Position numbers and translations under genes: made by a program. A stretch of DNA of 64,000 nt from Hyphomicrobiales bacterium (lineage in GTDB: Bacteria; Pseudomonadota; Alphaproteobacteria; Rhizobiales; JAJFHC01), in NCBI GenBank assembly GCA_021775835.1, contig JAJFHC010000020.1:1-64000 (forward strand), in the 5' to 3' direction. Under the pieces are notes generated by a model. That model searched no databases. It saw only the letters and a program-made list of their open reading frames with translations, and was not told the origin of the DNA. How positions within the stretch are numbered: the first letter of the stretch is position 1; every line of letters begins with the position of its first letter. Below are positions 43,555-52,642 of the stretch, piece by piece.

Positions 43555-45102
43555 TCACGTGCCGGACGCCAGCTTGAACCGCTGTATCTTGCCGGTCGCT
43601 GTCTTGGGAAGATCGTCAGCCGACACGATCCAGCGTGGGTATTTCCAGGGGCCGACCTGATTTTTCACATGGTCTTTCAGGGCCTCAAAAAGGGCGTCGT
43701 CAAGAACCTGGCCTTCCTGAAGAACCACAAATGCCTTTGGCTTGAGCAATTCGTCGTCGTCCGCCTGCGGCACGACGGCTGCCTCGATCACACTTTCATG
43801 GGAAAGGAGCGCGGATTCCACCTCGAAGGGCGAAACCCAGATGCCGCTCACCTTGAACATATCGTCGCTGCGCCCACAGTAGTGATAATACCCGTCTTCG
43901 TCCTGATAATACTTGTCACCGGTATACGTCCAGCGGCCAGCGAACGTGTCTCGGCTCTTCTCCCGCCGGTTCCAGTAGCCATCTGCCGCCGATCCGCCAT
44001 CGACGATCAGTTCACCGATCTCGCCCGCAGCGACGTCAACACCCTTTTCGTCGACCAGCTTCATCTCGTACCCCGGCACGGCAACGCCAGAGGTTCCATA
44101 TCTCTTGGCGCCAGGGCGGTTACTCAGGAATATGTGCAAGAGTTCCGTTGATCCCACACCATCCAGGATCTCTACGCCGAAACGCTCTTCAAACCGGTTG
44201 CCGATATCCTCCGGCAGGGCTTCGCCCGCGGAGATGCACCGGCGCAGTCGGGCCGACCCGTTTGCCGGTGTACACTCGCCATTGGCAAGCATCGCGCCAT
44301 ACAGTGTCGGAACGCCGCAGAATATGGTCGGCTGATGCGTCTTCATCGTCTGCATCACGGCATCCGGCGTCGGCCGGCCGGCGATCAGGATCGTCGTTGC
44401 ACCGACCGATTGCGGGAAGGTCATGCCGTTGCCGAGCCCATAGGCGAAAAACAACTTCGCGGCGGAATACACCACATCGTCTTCCTCGATGCCGAAGACA
44501 TCGTGGCCATAGGTATCGGCGGTAAATGCCAGGCTCGAATGACGGTGCAATACACCTTTGGGCATTCCCGTCGATCCTGAGGAGTAAAGCCAGAACGCAA
44601 TTTCATCGACGCAGGTATCCACGGCGTCAAATTCATCCGAAGCGTCGATCAGGAGAGCCTCGAGAGATCGCGAATCATCCGGTGCACCACCACATACGAT
44701 CACATGCTTGAGGTGGGTCAGATCGCCCAGGCCGGGTTCCACTGTTTCCAAAAGCGCCGCCGAAACGAACAGCACCTGGGCGCGGCAATCCGCCAGTATG
44801 GCGGAATACTGATCCGTCGTGAGCAAGGTGTTGAGGGCAACGGGGACGATGCCAGCTTTGATGGCGCCCCAGAAAACTGCCGGAAAGTCGTTGGTGTCCA
44901 ACATGACCTGGGCGACCCGGGTTTCACGGTCAACGCCCAGTGCCTGCAAGGCATTGGCCACCTGGTTGACCCGGTCGGCAAGCTCGCCATATGTACACGG
45001 TCCGGACTCGTCGATGAAAGCGGCTTTGCCGCTCCGGCCTTCCGCAACGTGGCGATCCACAAAATGCACTGCTGCGTTGTACGATCTGTCGTTGTCACTC
45101 AT
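43555..45102 (-). CDS. bclA: Benzoate-CoA ligase
   Basis: BclA activates benzoate to benzoyl-CoA with ATP. The 515-aa adenylate-forming enzyme has the AMP-binding loop YSSGSTGMPKGVLHRH, the A5 motif DGVGSTELLHIF, the hinge CGRSDDMFKVSGIWVSPFEVE and the catalytic Lys near the C-terminus (TATGKIQR). The benzoate-ligase subfamily pattern FFAYGLGNGMTFP is present. It sits between the livF gene (40-base gap) and the hydrolase in one operon. A close substituted benzoate could also be its substrate. Confidence 0.94.
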   Translation of the reverse strand: MSDNDRSYNAAVHFVDRHVAEGRSGKAAFIDESGPCTYGELADRVNQVANALQALGVDRETRVAQVMLDTNDFPAVFWGAIKAGIVPVALNTLLTTDQYSAILADCRAQVLFVSAALLETVEPGLGDLTHLKHVIVCGGAPDDSRSLEALLIDASDEFDAVDTCVDEIAFWLYSSGSTGMPKGVLHRHSSLAFTADTYGHDVFGIEEDDVVYSAAKLFFAYGLGNGMTFPQSVGATTILIAGRPTPDAVMQTMKTHQPTIFCGVPTLYGAMLANGECTPANGSARLRRCISAGEALPEDIGNRFEERFGVEILDGVGSTELLHIFLSNRPGAKRYGTSGVAVPGYEMKLVDEKGVDVAAGEIGELIVDGGSAADGYWNRREKSRDTFAGRWTYTGDKYYQDEDGYYHYCGRSDDMFKVSGIWVSPFEVESALLSHESVIEAAVVPQADDDELLKPKAFVVLQEGQVLDDALFEALKDHVKNQVGPWKYPRWIVSADDLPKTATGKIQRFKLASGT

Positions 45103-45142
45103 CGATAAACTCCCTGACTTGCGTAGTACGACGTTCCCGGCA

Positions 45143-45850
45143 CTAGACTCCCAGATATCGGGTCTTGAGCTCCGGGCGCGCGGTCAGCTCATCGGACGTA
45201 CCGCTCCACACCACCTGGCCCTTCTCAATAATAAAATGCCGGTCGGCAATCCGGGTCAGGTCATTGACGTTCTTGTCGACCACGAGAATCGACTGCCCTT
45301 CGGCTTTCAGGCGCTCGAGACAAGACCAGATTTCCTGGCGAACCAACGGCGCCAGGCCTTCCGTGGCTTCATCCAGGATCAACAGGCCCGGATTGGTCAT
45401 GAGCGCCCGGCCTATTGCCAGCATCTGCTGTTCCCCGCCCGACAACAGGTTGCCCATTGAGTTGCGGCGCTGATCCAGTTCCGGAAACATCTCGAACACC
45501 CGGTCGAGCGTCCAGGAATTACCGGCCTTCCGGCGATCGGCGGCCGTTGCCACCAGGTTCTCGTAGACATTGAGATTGGGAAAAATCTGGCGTCCCTCGG
45601 GCACCAGGCCCAGGCCGCTTTGCGCAATCTTGTAGGACGCCAGGCCGGTCAGGTCACGCCCTTCGAAATGTACCTTTCCCGAGCGCACCGGTACAATGCC
45701 CATGACTGCATTCAGGGTCGTTGTCTTGCCCATGCCGTTGCGGCCGATCAGGGTGACGACTTCGCCCGCATCCACGGCAAGCGACATGCCAAAAAGCGCC
45801 TGGCTGGCGCCGTAGAATGCTTCGATATTGTCGACTTTCAGCATGATCAC
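45143..45850 (-). CDS. livF: Branched-chain-type ABC transporter ATPase LivF
   Basis: A 235-aa ATPase with Walker A GRNGMGKTT, signature LSGGEQQ, Walker B LLILDEATEGL and a switch-region His replaced by DKN in VVDKNVNDL, as is usual in LivF (LVEQN). It pairs with LivG to drive the LivHM permease. It overlaps livG by 4 bases (ATGA). Together with the benzoate-CoA ligase directly downstream, the transporter is inferred to import an aromatic acid rather than amino acids. Confidence 0.94.
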   Translation of the reverse strand: MIMLKVDNIEAFYGASQALFGMSLAVDAGEVVTLIGRNGMGKTTTLNAVMGIVPVRSGKVHFEGRDLTGLASYKIAQSGLGLVPEGRQIFPNLNVYENLVATAADRRKAGNSWTLDRVFEMFPELDQRRNSMGNLLSGGEQQMLAIGRALMTNPGLLILDEATEGLAPLVRQEIWSCLERLKAEGQSILVVDKNVNDLTRIADRHFIIEKGQVVWSGTSDELTARPELKTRYLGV

Positions 45851-46599
45851 GCGTCCTCGTCGCCAAGATACGCTGCCCGTACCGCCTCGTCATTGCGTAT
45901 CTCGTCGGTCGACCCCGTCGCGATAACCTTGCCGTAAACCAGAACCGTAATTCTGTCGGCAAGGGCAAACACGGCATCCATGTCATGCTCGACCAGCAGC
46001 ATTGTCTTGTCCTGCTGCAGTTCCCGCAGGATCGAGACCATGCGAAGCGACTCCTCCTGGCCCATGCCGGCCATCGGCTCGTCCAGCAACAACAGGGACG
46101 GCTCTGTCGCCAACGCCATGGCTATCTCAAGCTGGCGGTGTTCGCCGTGGGAAAGGACTTTCGCCTTCTCGCGGGCCCGGGCTTCAAGGCCGACGCGCTT
46201 GAGCGCCTCCATGGCTGGCACGATGAGCTCTTCATCCGACCGGGCAGGTTTCCAGAATCGGAACGAGTGACCACGATGCGCCTGGACGGCGAGCGCTGCA
46301 TTGTCCACCACGGTCATCTCTTCGAATATGCTGGTAATCTGAAAAGACCGTGCCAACCCCATCAGGGATCTGCGGTGGGTGGGCAGCCTTGTAATGTCGC
46401 GTCCTTCGAACGCGATTCGGCCTGCATCGGGAAGAATTTCCCCCGACAGTTGTGAGACCAGAGTGGTTTTCCCTGCCCCGTTGGGCCCGATGACAGCATG
46501 AATTTCCGAACGCCGAACATCCAGTGATACATCGTTGGTAGCCACGATGCCGCCGTAGCTTTTGCGCAGGACTTCACAGCTGAGCACCACATCATTCAT
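45847..46599 (-). CDS. livG: Branched-chain-type ABC transporter ATPase LivG
   Basis: A 250-aa ATPase with Walker A GPNGAGKTTLVSQ, signature LSHGEHRQLE, Walker B LLLLDEPMAGM and switch His LLVEHDMDAVF. I chose the ATG at 46599, which overlaps the last codons of livM; an upstream start at 46647 would only add residues inside livM. It is the second ATPase of the transporter. Confidence 0.93.
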   Translation of the reverse strand: MNDVVLSCEVLRKSYGGIVATNDVSLDVRRSEIHAVIGPNGAGKTTLVSQLSGEILPDAGRIAFEGRDITRLPTHRRSLMGLARSFQITSIFEEMTVVDNAALAVQAHRGHSFRFWKPARSDEELIVPAMEALKRVGLEARAREKAKVLSHGEHRQLEIAMALATEPSLLLLDEPMAGMGQEESLRMVSILRELQQDKTMLLVEHDMDAVFALADRITVLVYGKVIATGSTDEIRNDEAVRAAYLGDEDA

Positions 46600-47551
46600 G
46601 GCGTTTACCCAGAGAAACAAGGAACCCGTCGATACCCCCACGGGCAAACACGACCACCAGAATGAGCAGTATCCCGAAATAGAGTTGCCAGTAGATCGTT
46701 ATCCCCGAGAGGATCTCTTCCAACAACAGGAACGCGATGGTTCCCATGACAGGGCCGAACAACGATCCGGTACCACCGAGGATGACCATGAAGATGAGTT
46801 CGCCCGATCGTGTCCAATCCATCATCTCAGGGCTGATAAAGTCAGTGAAGTTGCCCAGCAATGCACCGGCAAACCCGCACATTGCCCCCGAAATCACATT
46901 ACAGGTCAAACGGTACACGTATGTGTTGTAACCGAGCGCCTGCATGCGCCTTTCGTTCACCTTGGCGCCGGTTACAGCCATCCCGAAGCGCGAATTGACC
47001 AACCGATAGACGATATAGATGGATACCAGCAGCGATACGTAACAGAAATAGTAGAGGGGGATCGGATTGCTGATGTCGATCAAACCCGAGAATGTGCTGC
47101 TGTAATAGATCACCAGGCCGTCATCGCCGCCGTACTCTTCCAGACTGACGAAACCGAAGAACACCATCTGTGCAAATGCCATGGTGATCATGATGAAGTA
47201 GACACCTTTGGTGCGCAGGGAAATTGCGCCCGTAATCAAGGCAAAGATCGCCGACGCAACGATGGCGATGGCAAAGTGAAGCCACCCGTTATCCACATCG
47301 TAATGAGCCGATATACCGACACTGTAAGCGCCGATCCCGATGAAGGCAGCGTGTCCGAAACTCACCATGCCGCCATAGCCTAAAATCAGGTTGAGGCTGG
47401 TGGCCGCGATCGCCAGGATCACGAAGCGGGTCGCAAGCGTCAGATAGAAAGGTTGCCCGGCAGCCTCCGTGGCGACCGGGATGAGGGCTAGGATCACGAG
47501 CGTCGCGACAACAACCAGGCCTCTGATTCCAAATTGAGTGATCAAGCGCAC
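46592..47551 (-). CDS. livM: Branched-chain-type ABC transporter permease LivM
   Basis: A 319-aa inner-membrane protein with about nine to ten hydrophobic helices and the LivM motifs LGYGGMVSFGHAAFIGIGAY and the EAA-like GGTGSLFGPVMGTIAF. It lies 9 bases after livH and overlaps livG. It forms the channel with LivH. Confidence 0.94.
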   Translation of the reverse strand: MRLITQFGIRGLVVVATLVILALIPVATEAAGQPFYLTLATRFVILAIAATSLNLILGYGGMVSFGHAAFIGIGAYSVGISAHYDVDNGWLHFAIAIVASAIFALITGAISLRTKGVYFIMITMAFAQMVFFGFVSLEEYGGDDGLVIYYSSTFSGLIDISNPIPLYYFCYVSLLVSIYIVYRLVNSRFGMAVTGAKVNERRMQALGYNTYVYRLTCNVISGAMCGFAGALLGNFTDFISPEMMDWTRSGELIFMVILGGTGSLFGPVMGTIAFLLLEEILSGITIYWQLYFGILLILVVVFARGGIDGFLVSLGKRHE

Positions 47552-47560
47552 GATGTCGAC

Positions 47561-48487
47561 CTAACGCAATTTCGGTGGAAACAGGCCCTGGGGCCGAATG
47601 GCAAGAATCACAGCCATAAGAATGTAGATCAGCATGGCCGATATGGCCGGCGCCGACGTCTCCGCGTTCTGATCAGACATGAACAGCTTGAATATGCCGT
47701 CGAGGAACGATCGCCCCATGGTATCGATTAGGCCGACCAGAAGCGCGCCGACAAATGCCCCTTTTACCGACCCGATGCCGCCGATAATGATGACCACAAA
47801 GGCCAGGATGATGATTTCGTTGCCCATGCCGATGCTGGCTTCCGTGATCGGCGCAATCATCATACCGGCCAGGCCGGCCAATACGGCGCCAAGCGCAAAA
47901 ACCAGGGAAAACAGCGTGCGAATGTCGATCCCCAGAGCACCCACCATTGTCCGGTTGGAGGCGCCTGCCCGAATACGCATGCCCAATCGTGTATGATTGA
48001 CGATAAAATAGAGACCGCCTGCAATCGAGAGACCGACGCCGATGATCAGAAGCCGGAACGCCGGGAAGGTAATGTCTGGAAGAATTTCCACCGGCGCGTC
48101 GAGCCACGTCGGCAGCGGTACAGCTATGCCCTCAGGCCCCCACACCATATGAACGAGTGTGTCGAAGAACAGGATCAGGCCGAACGTCGCCAAAACATGG
48201 TCCAGATGGTCCCGGTGATACAACCTGCGAACCACAATGAATTCAACGGCAAGCCCTACGAGGGCAACGAGTGGCAGAGACAGCACGATCGCCAGCAGAA
48301 ACGACCCAGTGAGAGTCGTCAGGGTCGCGCAGATAAAGGCCCCGACCATGTAGAGAGAGCCGTGGGCCAGATTGATAAAATCCATGATGCCGAAGACGAG
48401 TGTCAGACCCGATGCCAGCAGAAACAGAAGCACACCGAGCTGAAGTCCGTTCAGCACCTGTGTCAGGACAAGTCCCCAATCCATCAT
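47561..48487 (-). CDS. livH: Branched-chain-type ABC transporter permease LivH
   Basis: A 308-aa inner-membrane permease with about eight hydrophobic helices. The N-terminal LNGLQLGVLLFLLASGLTL and GIMDFINLAHGSLYMVGAF and the late GGIGSVKGAFVGALLVG are hallmark LivH stretches. Two consecutive ATGs are possible starts. It is separated from the binding-protein gene by 119 bases that hold a strong hairpin. Confidence 0.94.
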   Translation of the reverse strand: MMDWGLVLTQVLNGLQLGVLLFLLASGLTLVFGIMDFINLAHGSLYMVGAFICATLTTLTGSFLLAIVLSLPLVALVGLAVEFIVVRRLYHRDHLDHVLATFGLILFFDTLVHMVWGPEGIAVPLPTWLDAPVEILPDITFPAFRLLIIGVGLSIAGGLYFIVNHTRLGMRIRAGASNRTMVGALGIDIRTLFSLVFALGAVLAGLAGMMIAPITEASIGMGNEIIILAFVVIIIGGIGSVKGAFVGALLVGLIDTMGRSFLDGIFKLFMSDQNAETSAPAISAMLIYILMAVILAIRPQGLFPPKLR

Positions 48488-48563
48488 CCAACCCGTACGG
48501 CAGTGGAATTATTCGAAGCGGATCCGGCAGTTCCAGACACGCAATGGCCCCCAAGGAAACAAA

Positions 48564-48587
48564 CCGGCGGGCCGGAAAGCCCGCCGG
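48564..48587 (-). terminator. GC hairpin between binding-protein gene and livH
   Basis: CCGGCGGGC pairs perfectly over 9 bases with GCCCGCCGG around a 6-base loop; on the minus strand it is followed by TTTGTTT. It fits a partial terminator or mRNA-stabilising structure that would raise binding-protein levels over the permease and ATPase genes. Confidence 0.7.
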
Positions 48588-48606
48588 CTTGGTCAAGTTC
48601 TATCCG

Positions 48607-49791
48607 TTACATCTTGCAATCTTTTGCATACGGATCCTGATGTCCTTCATAAACCGTCGACACGATTTTCGTGGTCCAGTTGCCGTCGGCATCGGCCACG
48701 GCTTCACGAAGGTAGAAGTTCTGGATCGGCATGTGATTGTTGCCATAGGTGTACTTGCCGCGAACCGAGGCGAAATCCGCCTTCTTCAGGGCAGCACGAA
48801 CAGCGTCCTTGTTTGAAAGATCGCCCTTGACCGCCTCGACGGCACTCTTGATCAGGAAAATCATGTCATAGGACTGCGCCCCGTAGTGGGCAGGGTAGCG
48901 GCCATGTTTTTTCTTGAAATCCGCAACAAATCTTTTGTTCTGTGCATTGTCGAGGTCAGGAGACCAGAACATGGTAGCCCGCGAGCCCAGCACGCCGCCA
49001 AGCTTGCCACCCTGCAGTTTCGGCAACGAAACTGAGTCGACCGTGAAAACCGTGTAGAGAGGCAGCTTGTCGCGCAATCCCGCCTGTTCATATTGTTTGA
49101 TGAACGCACCGCCGGCCTTGCCGGGGTAGAACACAAACAGGCCTTCTGCACCGGATGCCTTGGCTTTTGCCAGTTCCGCGGAGAAATCAAGCTGGGCGTC
49201 CTTGCCCCACTTGGTCAGGTCCTTGCCTTTGACTTCGCCTTTGAATGTGCGCTCGACACCCGCGACCATGTTCTTGCCGGCTGCATAGTTCGGCGCCATC
49301 ACGTACAGCGACTTTACACCCTGCTGGTTCAGGACTTCGCCCATCGCCATTGGTGTCTGGTCGTTCTGCCAGGATGTTGAAAAGAAATTCTTGTGGCAGC
49401 CTTTGCCCGCAATCTGCGAGGGGCCGGCGTTTGTGCTGATCAGAAATTTACCGGATTTCAGGGCCGACTGGCTGGATGCCAGCAAGACGTGCGACCAGAT
49501 AAACCCGGTCACGAAATCCACGTCGTCCTGTTGGATGAGCTTGTCGGTCTTCTGTTTCCCGGTTTCCGGTTTGAAACCGTCATCCTCAATGATGAGTTCG
49601 ACGTCGAGGCCGCCCATCTTTCCACCGATATGTTCCATGGCCAGATTGACGGAATCAACCATGTCACGGCCCAGAACACCCGCAGGCGTTGTTAATGTTG
49701 TGACAAAACCGATTTTGACCTTGTCGGCCGACACAGCCGGTGACACGATCATCGTTGTGGCGGCAGCCGCCAACAGCAGCTTCTTGAGCAT
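48607..49791 (-). CDS. ABC transporter substrate-binding protein, branched-chain/aromatic type
   Basis: A 394-aa periplasmic binding protein of the Peripla_BP_6 family, with a signal peptide ending AVSA (near residue 22) and the start KVKIGFVTTLTTPAGVLG. GYGAQSYDMIFL-like YPAHYGAQSYD lies in the C-terminal lobe. GGGAGG precedes the ATG at 9 bases. As the first gene of an operon that ends in benzoate-CoA ligase, it most likely binds benzoate or a related aromatic acid; this is inferred from context. Confidence 0.9.
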   Translation of the reverse strand: MLKKLLLAAAATTMIVSPAVSADKVKIGFVTTLTTPAGVLGRDMVDSVNLAMEHIGGKMGGLDVELIIEDDGFKPETGKQKTDKLIQQDDVDFVTGFIWSHVLLASSQSALKSGKFLISTNAGPSQIAGKGCHKNFFSTSWQNDQTPMAMGEVLNQQGVKSLYVMAPNYAAGKNMVAGVERTFKGEVKGKDLTKWGKDAQLDFSAELAKAKASGAEGLFVFYPGKAGGAFIKQYEQAGLRDKLPLYTVFTVDSVSLPKLQGGKLGGVLGSRATMFWSPDLDNAQNKRFVADFKKKHGRYPAHYGAQSYDMIFLIKSAVEAVKGDLSNKDAVRAALKKADFASVRGKYTYGNNHMPIQNFYLREAVADADGNWTTKIVSTVYEGHQDPYAKDCKM

Positions 49792-50007
49792 TGTGCAACC
49801 TCCCTTGCTATAATGTTGCGAGAAACCTTAAGGCTCTTGTGGCCCTATGTTAAGCCATCTCTCGCGATTTGGTTTATTTGTATTTGGACGAACAGAAAAC
49901 GGCATTTTAGTTCCGACGGGCACCTTAATTTGCGACATAATGCAACGCAAGTGAATTATAGTGCCGGTAGCTGACGGCGGCGGATCAGAGTACGGAGACG
50001 GTCATAG

Positions 50008-50475
50008 ATGGGGAACGCCAGGATCTACTGGGAAGATTTCAAGACAGGCGAGACGAAAGAATTTGGCAACTACCGGGTCGCGAAGGAAGAAATCATTGCC
50101 TTTGCCAAGGAGTACGACCCGCAACCATTTCACACCGACGAAGAAGCAGCGGAACACACCATGCTGAGCGGCCTCGCGGCCAGCGGATTCCATTCCTGCG
50201 CCATCATGATGAAGTTGATCTGCGACGCCTACATTCTCGACGCCGCATCCCTGGGGTCGCCTGGCATGGACGAGGTTCGCTGGCTTCAACCGGTCCGGCC
50301 CGGCGATATCATACGAATTCGGCGGACCTGCCTAGAGAGCAGGCTGTCGAAAAGTCGCCCCGGTACTGGTTTATGCAAGTTTGTCTGGGACGCCTACAAT
50401 CAGAACGCCAGCCATCTCATGTCGACAACAGGAACCCAGATGTTTGCCTGCCGTCCGGCGGAGGCAGGTGAGTAA
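50008..50475 (+). CDS. MaoC-like (R)-hydratase, first of a tandem pair
   Basis: A 155-aa hot-dog-fold protein of the MaoC dehydratase family. QPFHTDEEAAEHTMLSG corresponds to the active-site Asp/His region, and LASG-F-HSCA forms the central helix. GGAGAC lies upstream of the ATG. It is divergent from the aromatic-acid binding-protein gene, and its stop overlaps the start of the second MaoC gene (TAATG), so the two probably form a heterodimer or paired enzymes. A role in hydrating an enoyl-CoA in aromatic degradation is possible. Confidence 0.85.
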   Translation: MGNARIYWEDFKTGETKEFGNYRVAKEEIIAFAKEYDPQPFHTDEEAAEHTMLSGLAASGFHSCAIMMKLICDAYILDAASLGSPGMDEVRWLQPVRPGDIIRIRRTCLESRLSKSRPGTGLCKFVWDAYNQNASHLMSTTGTQMFACRPAEAGE

Positions 50476-50960
50476 TGTTTGCAAAATTCTTTGAAGACAT
50501 CAGAATCGGCGAGCAGGCAACCTTCGGCAGTCACGTGTTCACGGCAGACGAAATCAAGGCTTTTGCTCGCCAGTACGACTCCCAGGATTTTCACACCGAC
50601 GAGGAGAAGGCAAAGGACAGCATGTTCGGCGCCTTATGTGCCAGCGGATGGCATACGGCAGCCGTGTGTCAGAAACTTGCGATCAAGCACCGCACAAGAT
50701 TGCTCGGTTCTCTTCTCGAAAACGGTAAACCGCGCAGCCCGCAATTGGGGCCTTCCCCCGGCATGAAAAACATCCGATGGCTCAGGCCAGTGTATGCCGA
50801 TGACGAAATTTCATTTTCCGCGCGGGTTTGCGAAAAGCGGGAGTTGCGGTCGAAGCCGGACTGGGGAATGCTCACATGCCGTTTCGAAGGCCATAACCAG
50901 GACCATCATCCGGTCTACGAGATGATGTCAGAGTTTTTTATCGAACGGCGCAAAGGGTAG
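50475..50960 (+). CDS. MaoC-like (R)-hydratase, second of a tandem pair
   Basis: A 161-aa MaoC-family protein, clearly paralogous to the gene before it (FFEDIRIGEQATFGSHVFTADEI; QDFHTDEE; LCASGWHTAAV). The conserved D/H dyad is kept. It starts at the last base of the preceding stop codon. It converges with mtnA, leaving 19 bases. The substrate is not known. Confidence 0.85.
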   Translation: MFAKFFEDIRIGEQATFGSHVFTADEIKAFARQYDSQDFHTDEEKAKDSMFGALCASGWHTAAVCQKLAIKHRTRLLGSLLENGKPRSPQLGPSPGMKNIRWLRPVYADDEISFSARVCEKRELRSKPDWGMLTCRFEGHNQDHHPVYEMMSEFFIERRKG

Positions 50961-50979
50961 AGATACCGCTGGTATCTGT

Positions 50980-52071
50980 TCAGGCTCTCTCCGGGAACAA
51001 CTCCAGCAGGTCCTCGCGGTTGGGCAGGCTTGCGCCGCGATCGGTGATCAGTTTCGTGATCAGTCTTGCCGGCGTTACATCGAAGGCCGGGTTCGCGACA
51101 GGGCTGCCCGGTGCGGTAACCATGACATCTTTCACCGTACCCGAGGACGTCAGTCCTGACAGGGTCATAACTTCTTCCGGGCCCCGCTCTTCAATCGGGA
51201 TATCGCGCAATCCATCTTCGATCGACCAGTCGATCGTTGAATGAGGCAAAGCCACGTAGAAAGGCACGTTGTTGTCCTTGGCGGCGAGCGCCTTGAGATA
51301 GGTTCCGATCTTGTTTGCCACATCGCCTGACGCTGCCGTGCGGTCGGTGCCGACGATGCACAGATCGACTTGGCCGTGCTGCATAAGGTGCCCGCCCGCA
51401 TTGTCGACAATGACTGTATGAGGAACCCCGTGACTGCCGAGTTCCCAGGCCGTCAGGGCAGCACCCTGATTCCGTGGTCTCGTTTCATCGACCCACACAT
51501 GTACGTCGATCCCGTCTTCGTGGGCCATGTATATCGGTGCAAGAGCCGTCCCCCAGTCCACCGTCGCGAGCCATCCGGCGTTGCAATGAGTGAGGATGTT
51601 GACCCGGCCGCCCTTCTTCATGGCGGCATGTTCCTTGATGATGCCGAGGCCATGAATACCGATTTGCCGGTTTGTCTCAACGTCGTCGTCACACAACTGC
51701 CCGGCTCTTTGGTACGCAGCAGACACGCGCTCTTCCCGGGTGATGTTTTCCATCGCCCGGCGCATCTCGTCGAGCGCCCAGTGCAGATTGACTGCCGTCG
51801 GCCGTGTCCCGGCAAGACGCGCGCAAGCATCCTCCAGGCCTTCGTCCGTGGCATTCTCGCGCAAGCCCAGACAGACTCCATAAGCCGCCGTGGCGCCGAT
51901 CAGCGGTGCGCCGCGGACCTGCATGGTTTCTATGGCAACAGCAGCGTCTTCGAGAGTTTCCAGACTCACCGTCACAAACTTGTGCGGCAAAACGGTCTGA
52001 TCGATGATACCCACCGACCATCCGTCGTCAGCAAGCCATATCGAGCGAAAATCAGTGCCTTCGACCTTCAT
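50980..52071 (-). CDS. mtnA: S-methyl-5-thioribose-1-phosphate isomerase
   Basis: MtnA converts methylthioribose 1-phosphate to methylthioribulose 1-phosphate in methionine salvage. The 363-aa protein contains QVRGAPLIGATAAYG, ILTHCNAGWLAT (catalytic Cys), VDETRPRNQG and TDRTAASGDVANKIGTY (catalytic Asp loop). I chose the ATG at 52071, which begins MKVEGTDF; an upstream start at 52104 would overlap apt. It ends the mtnP-apt-mtnA operon, 11 bases after apt. Confidence 0.96.
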   Translation of the reverse strand: MKVEGTDFRSIWLADDGWSVGIIDQTVLPHKFVTVSLETLEDAAVAIETMQVRGAPLIGATAAYGVCLGLRENATDEGLEDACARLAGTRPTAVNLHWALDEMRRAMENITREERVSAAYQRAGQLCDDDVETNRQIGIHGLGIIKEHAAMKKGGRVNILTHCNAGWLATVDWGTALAPIYMAHEDGIDVHVWVDETRPRNQGAALTAWELGSHGVPHTVIVDNAGGHLMQHGQVDLCIVGTDRTAASGDVANKIGTYLKALAAKDNNVPFYVALPHSTIDWSIEDGLRDIPIEERGPEEVMTLSGLTSSGTVKDVMVTAPGSPVANPAFDVTPARLITKLITDRGASLPNREDLLELFPERA

Positions 52072-52082
52072 GGATACTCTCT

Positions 52083-52613
52083 TCAGTCCCCGTCGAATGC
52101 GCACAGCGCCGTCAGTTCAATGCCCATGGCCTCAAGGATCGCCCGCCCGCCAAGCGACGGTAGCTCGATCACGAAACAGGCCGCATTGGAAATGCCGCCG
52201 CTGCGCTTGATCAGGAGGGCAGCGGCCTCCGCCGTGCCGCCCGTGGCAATCAGGTCATCGACGATCAATACTTTCTGTCCCGGCCGTATGGCATCTTCAT
52301 GCATTTCAATGATGTCGATACCATATTCCAGGACGTACTCCTGCCCGATGGTCTTCCACGGCAGTTTGCCTTTTTTGCGGATCGGTACAAAACCTTTGCC
52401 CAGCTGATGGGCTACCGCACCGCCAAGAATAAAACCGCGGGCCTCGATACCGGCCACAAGATCGATATCCGCTGGCCGGTAGTGTTCAACCATCGCATCG
52501 ACCGCAGCATGGAACCCGCTTGCATCGCCAAACAGCGTCGTCACATCCCGAAACATGATTCCTTCCTTGGGGTAGTCAGGAATCGTGCGGATAAACTGGG
52601 TGAAATCCATCAT
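52083..52613 (-). CDS. apt: Adenine phosphoribosyltransferase
   Basis: Apt turns adenine and PRPP into AMP. The 176-aa protein has the PRPP-binding loop [14 protein letters not shown], the N-terminal [18 protein letters not shown] and the [11 protein letters not shown] flap. AGAGG lies before the ATG. It is between mtnP and mtnA, so it recycles the adenine that MtnP releases. Confidence 0.97.
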   Translation of the reverse strand: MMDFTQFIRTIPDYPKEGIMFRDVTTLFGDASGFHAAVDAMVEHYRPADIDLVAGIEARGFILGGAVAHQLGKGFVPIRKKGKLPWKTIGQEYVLEYGIDIIEMHEDAIRPGQKVLIVDDLIATGGTAEAAALLIKRSGGISNAACFVIELPSLGGRAILEAMGIELTALCAFDGD

Positions 52614-52642
52614 CTGAAGCCTCTTGAGGTCTCTGTGGTCGC

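Noticed and set aside
43528..43555. tRNA-like GGTAGCTCAGTTCG sequence
   Set aside because: It resembles the D-arm start of a tRNA, but no matching acceptor stem, anticodon arm or T-arm follows; it falls in the short gap between bclA and the hydrolase gene.
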